Assembly: GCA_026397595.1 (NCBI GenBank)
Contig: JAPLUO010000235.1
Coordinates: forward strand, 1 to 45,439
Origin: Caldifarciminota bacterium
GTDB lineage: Bacteria > Hydrothermota > Tepidihabitantia > Tepidihabitantales > Tepidihabitantaceae
Length of the DNA stretch: 45,439 nucleotides
Reading direction: 5' to 3'
In this document: positions 25,182-32,812 of the stretch, one piece after another
How the letters are laid out: each line of letters starts with the position of its first letter
Position numbering within the stretch: the stretch's first letter is position 1
The notes under the pieces: generated by a model
Database searches by the model: none
What the model was told of the DNA's origin: nothing
Seen by the model: only the letters and a program-made list of their open reading frames with translations
Program-made: the position numbers and the translations under genes

Positions 25182-26301
25182 CGCTAATCTGACCAGAGTA
25201 GTCCCCTGTCTCGTCGAAGCCGTACTCGGCCAGGAACGGGCCTACCTCCCCGCGCCTTATTCCCATCATGTCGGCGAACCTGCCCCGCGAGAGCGTACCA
25301 TTCTGCAGGCACTCGAAGGCCAGCGATACGAAGCGCAGCGAGTGGCGGACCTGCCATTGGTCGCGGTCTTTCCGGCGCTCGGCCCGGTCCGTCTGTCTGA
25401 GGCTCTCGTTCGTGAGAGCCTGCTCGACTGAGTTCTTGCCGACCAGGTTCAGGTTGACGAGCCGCCAGAGCAGGGCCTCGGTAGAAACGCCGAATTCACG
25501 GGCCATGGTGACGACGTCGGCGAAGGCCAGCCCGTCGGCATGGACCCTGCGTTTGAACTCGGCCCTGACGCTGTCGGAAGGAAGGAGAAGGACGGAGGCA
25601 AAGCAGTTGGCGAGCTTCTCGTCGAAGGAATCCGCCCCCGGCTCCGGAACCGCTGCCATCGCTTCCCACGTGAGCAGGTGATAGAGTTCGTGGGCGATGT
25701 CGAAGTTCCGCCGCCAGGGAGCGTCCACGGCGTTGATGAATATGCCCGTGCCGAACGCGCCCCGCGTGCAGGCGGCAGAACCTCCCTCGGTGTATTCGAC
25801 CAGGACTTTCACTCCGTATTGGTCCTCGAGCACGTCTCTGAGCGCCAGCGCGGGCCGGCTGCCCAGTTCCAGGAGTTTGAGCGTGCCGTGAGCCAACGCC
25901 TCAGCATCTCCGAAAGTGGCGGGCGGCGCGGTGCAGGTCTGAGGCAGGCTGCCCGGTCTGGCGCGAGCGAGTTCTTCGAGCCGGGCGTAGTCTTCGCAGA
26001 ACTGGAGAAACCGGCGTTCGGCCTTTGGCCGGGCCGCGGCGTTGTTGCCGCTCCGCCAGCGGACCGCAGGTTTCGGGGCAGGAATCCCGGGAGCAAGGAA
26101 GAAGTCGACGCTGCGTCCGTAGACCCGAGCGAACCGGACCAGTTCCGTCACCTTGACTGACCGTTCTCCCTTCTCGATGCTTGAGAGCGTTTGGTAGTTG
26201 TTGAACCCGGACTCCAACGCGGCCTGCTCCAAGGTCAGCCCGAGTTCCTCCCGGGCCAGTCTGAGTCGGTCTGCTATCTGAGCGGGGAAATCCGTCTTCA
26301 T
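25174..26301 (-). CDS. XRE-family regulator with ImmA/IrrE metallopeptidase domain
   Basis: 375 residues. ATG preceded by AGGAG. Residues 8-65 are a helix-turn-helix domain (RLRLAREELGLTLEQAALESGF ... LSSIEKGERSVKVTEL). The central domain has FDIAHELYHLL (about residue 203), the zinc HExxH motif of ImmA/IrrE peptidases, followed by EKLANCFASVLLLP with the third ligand region. In known systems such proteins repress their own operon and are cleaved or cleave a partner on stress. It is the first gene of a pair with the PIN-like protein. A good promoter and paired operator lie upstream. Confidence 0.88.
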   Translation of the reverse strand: MKTDFPAQIADRLRLAREELGLTLEQAALESGFNNYQTLSSIEKGERSVKVTELVRFARVYGRSVDFFLAPGIPAPKPAVRWRSGNNAAARPKAERRFLQFCEDYARLEELARARPGSLPQTCTAPPATFGDAEALAHGTLKLLELGSRPALALRDVLEDQYGVKVLVEYTEGGSAACTRGAFGTGIFINAVDAPWRRNFDIAHELYHLLTWEAMAAVPEPGADSFDEKLANCFASVLLLPSDSVRAEFKRRVHADGLAFADVVTMAREFGVSTEALLWRLVNLNLVGKNSVEQALTNESLRQTDRAERRKDRDQWQVRHSLRFVSLAFECLQNGTLSRGRFADMMGIRRGEVGPFLAEYGFDETGDYSGQISAA

Positions 26302-26322
26302 CTCATCTCCTGGACAAACTCA

Positions 26323-26373
26323 TTGTGGTACATTGTATCCTTGAAAAGGCTATGCTGTCAAGCTATACCACAA
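26323..26373 (-). promoter_or_regulatory. Promoter with paired operator for the XRE-ImmA/PIN operon
   Basis: Minus strand: TTGACA (26361-26356), 18 bp, TACAAT (26337-26332). Inverted repeat arms TTGTGGTA (26323-26330) and TACCACAA (26366-26373) bracket both boxes. This fits autoregulation by the XRE domain. Confidence 0.7.
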
Positions 26374-26479
26374 GATTTTCTTGTAGCCTGAGCGTGCCGG
26401 CCGGGTGAGAGGCGGCCATGAAGCAATTCCGGGAGCAATTCCGAGCAACTCCGGGGACGCAGAGCAACAAGAGATTCTT

Positions 26480-26515
26480 GGCGCGGCGCGGATAGTCCTG
26501 CGCGAACTCGGCTGG
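26480..26515 (+). repeat. 36-bp direct repeat, right copy
   Basis: Identical to 24437-24472. It is followed by CGACAGCTTACGGCTCACAG, the same word family that follows the left copy. Confidence 0.9.
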
Positions 26516-26849
26516 TTCTACGACAGCTTACGGCTCACAGCTTGCGGCTGACGGCTAGCGGCCCACGGCCAGCGCGGCAGCGCCGCGAGTCTCCAGTGAC
26601 CGGTTGCAGTTTCGGACCTCACGCCTCCGGCATCTAACCAGCCGCCCACCCCACGCGGTTCATTATAATGAACTTGGGTTCGTAGTGGCGAACCGCCGGA
26701 ACGCAGACATGTTTCCTGACGCGCGGCACCGGACCGGCCAAGCGCGCGTTCCGGACCGGTTGCGGGTTCGCTGTCGGCAACATTCCGGACTTGAGATTGT
26801 AGATTCTAGATTGGCCGCGCCATCCGGCGCGCCTGTTCCTACCCAAGAA

Positions 26850-27166
26850 CCGATATAGGATTAACCACAGAGGGCACAGAGAGCATAGCGCGCGCAGGAC
26901 GCGCAAGTCAAAGGGCAAAAGGCAAATGTCAAAAGCCAAACTGCCCCGAACGACTGTCATTCCGAGCGTAGCGAGGAATCCCGCCCCTTCGGTAGGCCTG
27001 GGCAGGCTCTGCCCCGCCGACAGACGAGATTCCTCGTCGTCCGCTCCTCGGAATGACAACGTCGCGAAAACGACGATCCTGCACGCTTGTAGCACAGAGT
27101 GGGTGAAGGTCTGGACTCCGCTCCGTACCCTCCAATTCTCTGTGTGCTCTGTGGTTCAATATCGGA
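26850..27166. repeat. Composite nested inverted repeat
   Basis: The outer arms are AACCACAGAGGGCACAGAG (left) and CTCTGTGTGCTCTGTGGTT (right). Inside are GTCATTCCGAGCGTAGCGAG, its inverse form ending CTCGGAATGAC, the CGTCG-CGAAAA-CGACG hairpin, and the ACAGAG/CTCTGTG core in orientation B. Apart from these repeats I see no gene in 26390-27186. Confidence 0.8.
27094..27144. repeat. Repeat core flanked by ACAGAG/CTCTGTG, orientation B
   Basis: The core 27100-27137 is close to the reverse complement of 278-316, while the outer flanks (CTTGTAG before, GTGCTC or TGTGCTC after) keep the same orientation. Confidence 0.75.
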
Positions 27167-27186
27167 TTTGGGGTCCTATCGCCCAT

Positions 27187-27214
27187 TTGACAGTTGAGCG
27201 GAGTTGCCCATAAT
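27187..27214 (+). promoter_or_regulatory. Leaderless-type promoter of cas6
   Basis: TTGACA (27187-27192), 16 bp, CATAAT (27209-27214), then five bases to GTG 27220. Confidence 0.7.
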
Positions 27215-27219
27215 AAGCC

Positions 27220-27927
27220 GTGCCCATAATTGAGTTGAGTTTCCCTTTGAGTGGCACCCCGCTGCCTTACGACCACGGCTACCTGATGTACCGGGCGGTG
27301 GCGGGCATCGTGCCGTGGGTGGGCGAGCCGGCGCAGATAGACCTGGCGATAGTCCCGATACAGGGCAGTCCCCACGGCGGCTTTCTTCACCTGACAAAGG
27401 TCTCCCGACTCGCGTTCCGGCTGAACGCCGAGGATGCCGAGAAGCTGCTGCCGCTGACCGACCGTCTCCTCGTCATCGACGCAGCGACGCTCAGGCTGGG
27501 GCAGCCGTCCGAGTTCCGGCTCAGGCCGGTCCCGGGCCTGGCGAGTCCGTTCGTTGTGGCCGAGCACCATCGCCACAGCGACGCGGTGCTGGAGTGGCTA
27601 AAGGCGGAGTTCCGCGCCCTCGACATCAAGGCGGTCCCGACCCTGCGCCTGAAGCACGGCCGCGCAGGCGCGAGCCGGGCCGAGCAGGACAGAAGGTCAT
27701 TCGACTGCCCCTATGAGCGGCACCACCGGCAAGTCGGCGACAATCCGGCCGTCGGCTGGGAGGTGCAGGTCTTCGGGCTTACGCCGGAGGAGTCGGTGCG
27801 GCTTCAGGAGCGCGGCGTGGGCCCCGGCCACCGCTATGGCTGCGGCGTCTTCATGCCGGTTGTAGGCGAACGGCCCCGGCCGGCATCGAGGCCCGGCGCC
27901 ACCGGAGTCTGGTTCCCGCCAGCCTGA
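27220..27927 (+). CDS. cas6: Orphan Cas6 endoribonuclease, Cmx6 (MYXAN subtype)-like
   Basis: 235 residues. The N-terminus ELSFPLSGTPLPYDHGYLMYRAV and the block VPIQGSPHGGFLHLTKVSRLAFRL match the Cmx6 type of Cas6. The C-terminus ends in the family's glycine-rich signature (SVRLQERGVGPGHRYGCGVFMPV). Cas6 cuts CRISPR precursor RNA within repeat hairpins. No CRISPR array and no other cas gene is in the window. A segment at 145-165 (GRAGASRAEQDRRSF) is polar and poorly conserved in feel. The gene has its own leaderless-type promoter and sits directly beside a composite hairpin repeat. It may act on a distant array or on other structured RNA. Confidence 0.75.
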   Translation: MPIIELSFPLSGTPLPYDHGYLMYRAVAGIVPWVGEPAQIDLAIVPIQGSPHGGFLHLTKVSRLAFRLNAEDAEKLLPLTDRLLVIDAATLRLGQPSEFRLRPVPGLASPFVVAEHHRHSDAVLEWLKAEFRALDIKAVPTLRLKHGRAGASRAEQDRRSFDCPYERHHRQVGDNPAVGWEVQVFGLTPEESVRLQERGVGPGHRYGCGVFMPVVGERPRPASRPGATGVWFPPA

Positions 27928-28275
27928 GACTGCTTCCCGGGAATCGATGCGGACACTGGGGCGGTTGGGAAAGTGTCGATTGGCTTCCCTGTTGACCAAA
28001 CCGGCTGAAAGTCGTCAGTGCAAGTGACGCCACCGTGGCAGTTGCGGGCGGTCGTTTCCGCGCCAGGTTTCGACCTAGCTCCAAAGTGGGGTTTTCAACA
28101 GCCCCACGCCGACCGGATTCCGCACGCCGCGGGCGCGTTTCCGGTGACGAACCATGACGAACCACACAGTATCCGCCTGACGACCGCCGAAGTGCGGGAC
28201 CCGTAGCTCGAGCGGCGCGCGGCATTGACGAAGACGGGGCAGCATGACGTCCCCGCACTCCGGGCTCCGGCCCAT

Positions 28276-28395
28276 GAACCGAGATAAGAATTCACCACCA
28301 AATCACGAAGACACAAAGATGGGTCCGGCCGGAAATGTCCCGGAATGCTTGGTGTCTTGGTGTCTTTGTGGTTCAATTCCGGTTCCCGGCTCCGG
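28276..28395. repeat. Inverted repeat pair of the ACCAAGACACCAAG family
   Basis: The left arm has CCACCAAATCACGAAGACAC and the right arm GGTGTCTTGGTGTCTTTGTG. Outer flanks are GAACCGAGATAAG and CAATTCCGGTTC. The stretch 27928-28275 shows no gene I can support. Confidence 0.8.
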
Positions 28396-28524
28396 CACGC
28401 TACTTGACTTCCTATCGGCGTTTCTCCATAATTGCGCATGGGCATTGAGGCCGGGCTCGTCCGTCGTGTTCCGCCCGGTTTCGAAGGCCGAGGAGTGACC
28501 GAATGGATACGCTAAGGAGGTAGC

Positions 28525-29214
28525 ATGGGGAGCTTCTACGTGCTCGCCGCGTTCACTGTCTGTCTGGGTCTGCTGACGGCACTGCTTCTTAATAGGTGGT
28601 TCAGGGCAGACATGAAGCAGTGCATTACCGAGATCGAAAACCGCGCGCCCGGCGCGTCCGATGCGCTGGCCGCCAACGGTTTTCCGAATCCGAACATCAA
28701 GGCAAAGCTGTATGGCGCAGTCGGAGTATTCGTCCTCCTTGTGCTGGTCTTCTTCGGGGCGGGCTTCTCACTGCTGAATCGGGACCTCAATGCGAAGGAG
28801 GCGAAGCTCAAGGCGCTTGAATACGAACAGTGGGATGTAAAGGCCTACATCAAGCTGAACAAACTACCCAACTTCAATGCGAACGATGTCAAGGTGACGG
28901 TAAGGCCACCGGATGTCGGTTTCACAACCACCGACCCCGTGAGTGGCGTGAAGTTGCTTACCGTGAAGGACCTCTCCGTGCAGAGGCCGGCGAAGCAGCA
29001 CCTGCCGTCGCTGTACGTCGGATACCCCGGCTACGGTGAGGAAGTCATCCATCTGAAGCAGAACCTGGTAGCCCCCGGCAGTGAGTACATCGACACGACA
29101 CGCACGGTCATGGTCGCCGGCACAACAACGCTCTCCCCAATCGACGCGGCCGCGAAGGCTGATGGCTACAGCGATGGCGGGACAGTCAGCGTGAACGAAG
29201 TGGAGGTCAAGTGA
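28525..29214 (+). CDS. Unknown membrane protein with two N-terminal transmembrane helices
   Basis: 229 residues. Helix 1 is about residues 4-25 (YVLAAFTVCLGLLTALLL) and helix 2 about 63-85 (GAVGVFVLLVLVFFGAGF). A short polar loop with RADMKQCITEIENR joins them. A soluble domain of about 140 residues follows helix 2, probably outside the membrane. AAGGAGG precedes the ATG by four bases. I recognise no family. It overlaps the next gene as GTGA, so the two are translated together. Confidence 0.75.
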   Translation: MGSFYVLAAFTVCLGLLTALLLNRWFRADMKQCITEIENRAPGASDALAANGFPNPNIKAKLYGAVGVFVLLVLVFFGAGFSLLNRDLNAKEAKLKALEYEQWDVKAYIKLNKLPNFNANDVKVTVRPPDVGFTTTDPVSGVKLLTVKDLSVQRPAKQHLPSLYVGYPGYGEEVIHLKQNLVAPGSEYIDTTRTVMVAGTTTLSPIDAAAKADGYSDGGTVSVNEVEVK

Positions 29215-29906
29215 CTACAGAATGGTGCAGTGCGCGAAGCCTCGCGTTTGCCGCCCTGGTGCTGGTGTCGACGTCCGTCGCGCAGACGGCCACGGTCCGG
29301 GGCCGGATTGACCGCTACGACCCGCCCGACATCGTCACCGTATCCCACGTCAAGGTGGTTCGCTGCCAGGGCAGCGCCCGGCTTGACTCGACGACTACCG
29401 GCCAGGACGGAATGTACTACTTCCCGCGCGTTCCGGCAGGCGCCTACCGGTTGGAAATCATGCCCCCTCCGGGAGATTCGTTCCTGCGCTCGTTCGAACT
29501 TGGCTTCGAGGTGCCGCCCGGACGGCCAAAGGTCGACATTCCAGCGCAACTGCTGAACCGCCTTGTCTTCGAGCAACCGGCCGTGGACGCACCTGTGCCG
29601 ACGGGTGACACCGTCCGGGCGGAAGGAACACATTCGTTCCCGAGCGGTACGACGGTCTGGTTCCTCTTCAACACCGGGGCAGCGCGGTATCACTTCTCGG
29701 GAGATACGGCGGTGCTGACAGCCGGTCGGCCGTGGTCCGTCCGTCTGGGCGTGCCGCAGGGAGCCACGCGACTCGTTGCGGTTCTTGCCACGCTCGAGGC
29801 CCGCGCCGACTTCGCCGCCAAAGCTGCGCAGAAGTTCTCCGGCGACCTGGAGGGCCTGCCTGACGGCACGCGGACTGTCGCCGCTCGTCGGTTCACCGAG
29901 CCGTAG
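29211..29906 (+). CDS. Secreted protein with carboxypeptidase-regulatory-like (Ig-fold) domain
   Basis: GTG start overlaps the preceding stop. The signal peptide is about residues 1-25 (LAFAALVLVSTSVAQ). Residues 28-105 have the pattern VRGRIDRYDPPDIVTVSHVKVVR ... GMYYFPRVPAGAYRLEIMPP, the SdrD/CarboxypepD_reg type beta-sandwich. The rest is unassigned. Probably works with the membrane protein before it; function unknown. Confidence 0.65.
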   Translation: MTTEWCSARSLAFAALVLVSTSVAQTATVRGRIDRYDPPDIVTVSHVKVVRCQGSARLDSTTTGQDGMYYFPRVPAGAYRLEIMPPPGDSFLRSFELGFEVPPGRPKVDIPAQLLNRLVFEQPAVDAPVPTGDTVRAEGTHSFPSGTTVWFLFNTGAARYHFSGDTAVLTAGRPWSVRLGVPQGATRLVAVLATLEARADFAAKAAQKFSGDLEGLPDGTRTVAARRFTEP

Positions 29907-30075
29907 GCCCTGAGCGGTGGGTCGCTCGCCTCGCGGGCGAGTCAACCGGGACGCTCCGGTGGATGCTGCGGGTTGAGGCTTCGCGGCCCACTTCGCCCCA
30001 TCCGCCTGTGCCTCAAGGCTGGAGGACCCGCCCAACCCTGCTCGCCGGAATCCTCGTATCCCCGTTTCCTTCCGC

Positions 30076-30081
30076 TATAAT
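30076..30081 (+). promoter_or_regulatory. -10 box of der, leaderless position
   Basis: A perfect TATAAT lies seven bases before ATG 30089. The -35 (TCGTAT at 30054-30059) is weak. Confidence 0.6.
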
Positions 30082-30088
30082 ACGGGCC

Positions 30089-31360
30089 ATGGTCGTCATC
30101 GTCGGCCTGCCCAACACCGGCAAGTCAACGCTTTTCAACCGCCTGGTCGGCGGCCGGGTTGCCATCACCCTGCAGGAACCGGGCATCACCCGCGACCGTA
30201 TCATCCGCGACGTGGAATGGCTGGGCCGCCGGTTCAAGGTCGTCGACACCGGCGGGCTGATTCCGAACTCAAAGGTCGAGATGAATCGCGAGGTGGAGCG
30301 CCAGGTGCAGATTGCCCTGGACGAGGCCAAGGTTATCGTCCTGCTGGTCGACGGCTCGGCCGGCCTGCAGCCGCTGGACGAAGAGATTGCCGCCCGCCTG
30401 CGCCGGGCCGGCCGGGAGTTCATCGTCGCGGCGAACAAGCTCGACATCAAGCGTAAGTTCGAGGTGGAAGATTTCCACGAGCTGGGCGCGACTGTGCTGC
30501 TGCCGATTTCCGCTGAGCTCGGCACCGGCGTTGATGACCTGCTCGACGCGGTGCTCGCCCGGCTGCCGGATAAGCCGCGGAAGCATGCGGCCGACGTTCT
30601 CTCACTCACGATTGTCGGACGTCCAAACGTCGGTAAGTCGTCGCTGATGAACTACCTGCTAGGCCACGCCCGCGCGATTGTCACGGCCACGCCCGGCACC
30701 ACGCGCGACGTTATCGAGGAGTCGTTCGAGCTTGGGGGCAAGGCCTACCGCCTGCTCGATACCGCCGGCATCCGCCGGAAGCCCCGCGTGAGTGAACCGG
30801 TTGAGTACTACTCGGTCACCCGCGCGATTGAGCAGATAAAGCACTGTGACGTCGCGCTGGTGATGTTCGACGCCTTTGACGGTCCAACCAACCAGGACAA
30901 GCGCATCATCAACCTCGTCGAGGAACGGAGTCGGGGCCTGGTTGTCGTCGCCAACAAGATGGACACCGTGCCGGAGTTGCTCAAGGACAAGGTGCGCGAC
31001 TGGGTGAAAAAGGAACTGCGGTTTGCCGACTACGCGCCGGTCATGTACACCTCGGTGCTGGAGGGCCTGGGCGTCACCGAGACCGTGCACGAGGCCCGCC
31101 GGGTCTGGGAAAGCGGCGGCAGGCAGGTGTCCACCGCCCAGCTCCGGGCCGCGGTCTTCCCGGCTCTCGAAAAGAACCCGCCCCGGTTCGACTGCCGCAT
31201 CCTTGCACTCAGCCAGGTCGGGACGCGGCCGCCGACGTTCCGTCTGCGCGTGACCCGGCCCGATGCAGTCACGCCGGTCTATGAGCGCTTCGTCGTCTCG
31301 GAAATCCGCGGCCGGTTCAAGTTTCCCGGGTACCCGGTGCGAATCCGGGTCACGAGGTGA
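30089..31360 (+). CDS. der: Ribosome-associated GTPase Der (EngA)
   Basis: 423 residues. The start is set at ATG 30089 because MVVIVGLPNTGKSTLFNRL begins there and a -10 box precedes it; upstream codons are non-conserved. Two tandem GTPase domains: G1 GLPNTGKST with DTGG and NKLD, then GRPNVGKSS with DTAGI and NKMD. A KH-like C-terminal domain follows (RPPTFRLRVTRPD ... FPGYPVRIRV). Der is needed for 50S subunit assembly. Its stop is followed immediately by a GGTTCAAGGGGTCAAGG word. Confidence 0.95.
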   Translation: MVVIVGLPNTGKSTLFNRLVGGRVAITLQEPGITRDRIIRDVEWLGRRFKVVDTGGLIPNSKVEMNREVERQVQIALDEAKVIVLLVDGSAGLQPLDEEIAARLRRAGREFIVAANKLDIKRKFEVEDFHELGATVLLPISAELGTGVDDLLDAVLARLPDKPRKHAADVLSLTIVGRPNVGKSSLMNYLLGHARAIVTATPGTTRDVIEESFELGGKAYRLLDTAGIRRKPRVSEPVEYYSVTRAIEQIKHCDVALVMFDAFDGPTNQDKRIINLVEERSRGLVVVANKMDTVPELLKDKVRDWVKKELRFADYAPVMYTSVLEGLGVTETVHEARRVWESGGRQVSTAQLRAAVFPALEKNPPRFDCRILALSQVGTRPPTFRLRVTRPDAVTPVYERFVVSEIRGRFKFPGYPVRIRVTR

Positions 31361-31361
31361 A

Positions 31362-31525
31362 GGGTTCAAGGGGTCAAGGATTCCAGGGGTCTAGTGATGG
31401 ACATAGGACAAGTCAGAATTCAGAATGCAGATACCAGAATGCAGAATTGCCGACGCATAGAGAACAACCGCAGGTTGCGCAGATGACGCAGATGTCCGGG
31501 ACCTGAACCCCTGAACCCTTGAACC
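31362..31525. repeat. Nested inverted repeat words between der and the LCP gene
   Basis: The outer arms are GGTTCAAGGGGTCAAGG (left) and CCTGAACCCCTGAACCCTTG (right). Inside are CAGAATTCAGAATGCAG and CGCAGGTTGCGCAGATGAC. The right arm contains the TTG used as the LCP start. Confidence 0.8.
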
Positions 31526-32685
31526 CTAGTTCCAAGCGCCGTCTAAGCCCCGCGCTGCCGATCGTCGCGGCAATCGTCGTCCTCATCATCGTTGCAGCCT
31601 TCTACCTGCTCGGACCGCGCTCTCGACACGCCAAGCCGACCGCGCTCCGGCAGACCCCGACCGGCTCAATTAACATTCTCATCATCGGCAAGGACGCCCG
31701 CGCGGTCGGCCCGGTTGTGAACGAAGGCCAGCAGCGGAACCGGCGCGAGGAACAGTCCCATTCCGACATCATCATCATCTGCCACGTCAACTTCGGGATA
31801 CCCGCGGTCAACCTCGTGGCGATTCCGCGCGACCTGCTGGTCGAGGTGCCCGGCATTACGGCCGCCGCCTCGAACACCGACTTCCCCCACATGGAAAAGA
31901 TCACCCACACCTATGCCATCGGCGGGGACAAACTCCTGCGCAGGACCATCACCAACCTTCTCGGCATTCCGATTCACCGTTCCATCGCTCTTGACTTCGA
32001 CACGTTCCGCATGGTCTTTGACCTGCTCCGGCCGTTTGTCGGCAGGTTGCGAGTCAGCGGCGTGGACCTGACCGAAAGGAACCAGGCCCTCAAGTTCGCC
32101 CGGAAGCGCTATGGTCTGAAGTACGACGATGCCGACCGTTGTCGAAACGCGGTCTCGCTCGTCCGCGGCGTCATGGTCCGGGCATGGTGGCTGGCCGGCA
32201 CTCGCCTCGGCGACATGATTCTGCAGCGGCTGCTCGCCATCGTCGGCCCGGACACCGACCTGACCCCGGACGAAATTCACGAGGTAGCGGAGGGCTTGCG
32301 CGAAGTCGGGTTCAGCCCGACGTGGATTAAGACCGCGGTGCTGGTCAGCGAGGGCGCCGAGGTCACGCTGACGCGCTACAACCAGACGCTCTCCTGCTAC
32401 CTGCCGGTATACCGGGAAATCGAGAAACAGGTTGACCGGTTCCTGCTCGACAAGAAGGAAGTCCAGGCCCTTGACTTCATGAGCCAGGAACCATATCGGG
32501 TCCCGGCCTACGTGGACTCGAATTACGCTGCACCCGTGGATTCTGCCGACTCGGTCGCCCCGCTGCCATTCGACACAGCGGGCATGGACACGCAGGTTAT
32601 CGATACGAGATTGAAGGAACTCGGCCAGCCGCCGCGGCGGCCGGAAACCTCAAGCACCAAGCCCCAAATCCCAATCAAGCCCTGA
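31519..32685 (+). CDS. LytR-CpsA-Psr (LCP) family protein
   Basis: The frame starts at TTG 31519 inside a repeat; no better start precedes the transmembrane helix (about residues 12-31, ALPIVAAIVVLIIVAAFYLLG). The LCP domain follows: INILIIGKDAR, HSDIIIICHVN, NLVAIPRDLLVEVPG, FPHMEKITHTYAIGG, with the acidic and arginine residues of the polyprenyl-phosphate pocket (ALKFARKR, DDADRCRNA). LCP enzymes attach glycopolymers to peptidoglycan or other acceptors outside the inner membrane. The C-terminal STKPQIPIKP is repeat-derived. Confidence 0.85.
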   Translation: MNPSSKRRLSPALPIVAAIVVLIIVAAFYLLGPRSRHAKPTALRQTPTGSINILIIGKDARAVGPVVNEGQQRNRREEQSHSDIIIICHVNFGIPAVNLVAIPRDLLVEVPGITAAASNTDFPHMEKITHTYAIGGDKLLRRTITNLLGIPIHRSIALDFDTFRMVFDLLRPFVGRLRVSGVDLTERNQALKFARKRYGLKYDDADRCRNAVSLVRGVMVRAWWLAGTRLGDMILQRLLAIVGPDTDLTPDEIHEVAEGLREVGFSPTWIKTAVLVSEGAEVTLTRYNQTLSCYLPVYREIEKQVDRFLLDKKEVQALDFMSQEPYRVPAYVDSNYAAPVDSADSVAPLPFDTAGMDTQVIDTRLKELGQPPRRPETSSTKPQIPIKP

Positions 32686-32812
32686 CCGGCGACTGTCTGC
32701 CAGTCACCAGTCTTTGGTCATTCGTTGGTCATTGGCAATTGGGACTTGGGAATTACGCGGGCCGCGTTTGGGCTTAGGGCTTGGGGTTTAGGGTTTGGGG
32801 TTTGTATCTGAG
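32640..32812. repeat. Repeat words spanning the convergent ends of the LCP and alaS genes
   Basis: CCAAGCCCCAAATCCCAATC (left arm) faces TTGGCAATTGGGACTTGGGA (right arm). A GGGCTTGGGGTTTAGGGTTT word then encodes the last alaS residues. Both stop codons lie within these words. Confidence 0.8.

Noticed and set aside
24744-25187. 147-codon plus-strand frame
   Set aside because: It is the complement of the PIN-like gene, whose protein has the expected motif.
26850-28000. CRISPR array next to cas6
   Set aside because: No regularly spaced 25-40 bp repeats with unique spacers; only nested inverted words.
28018-28206. 62-codon frame after cas6
   Set aside because: No start signal, no recognisable domain, and codon use is not distinct in the other frames.
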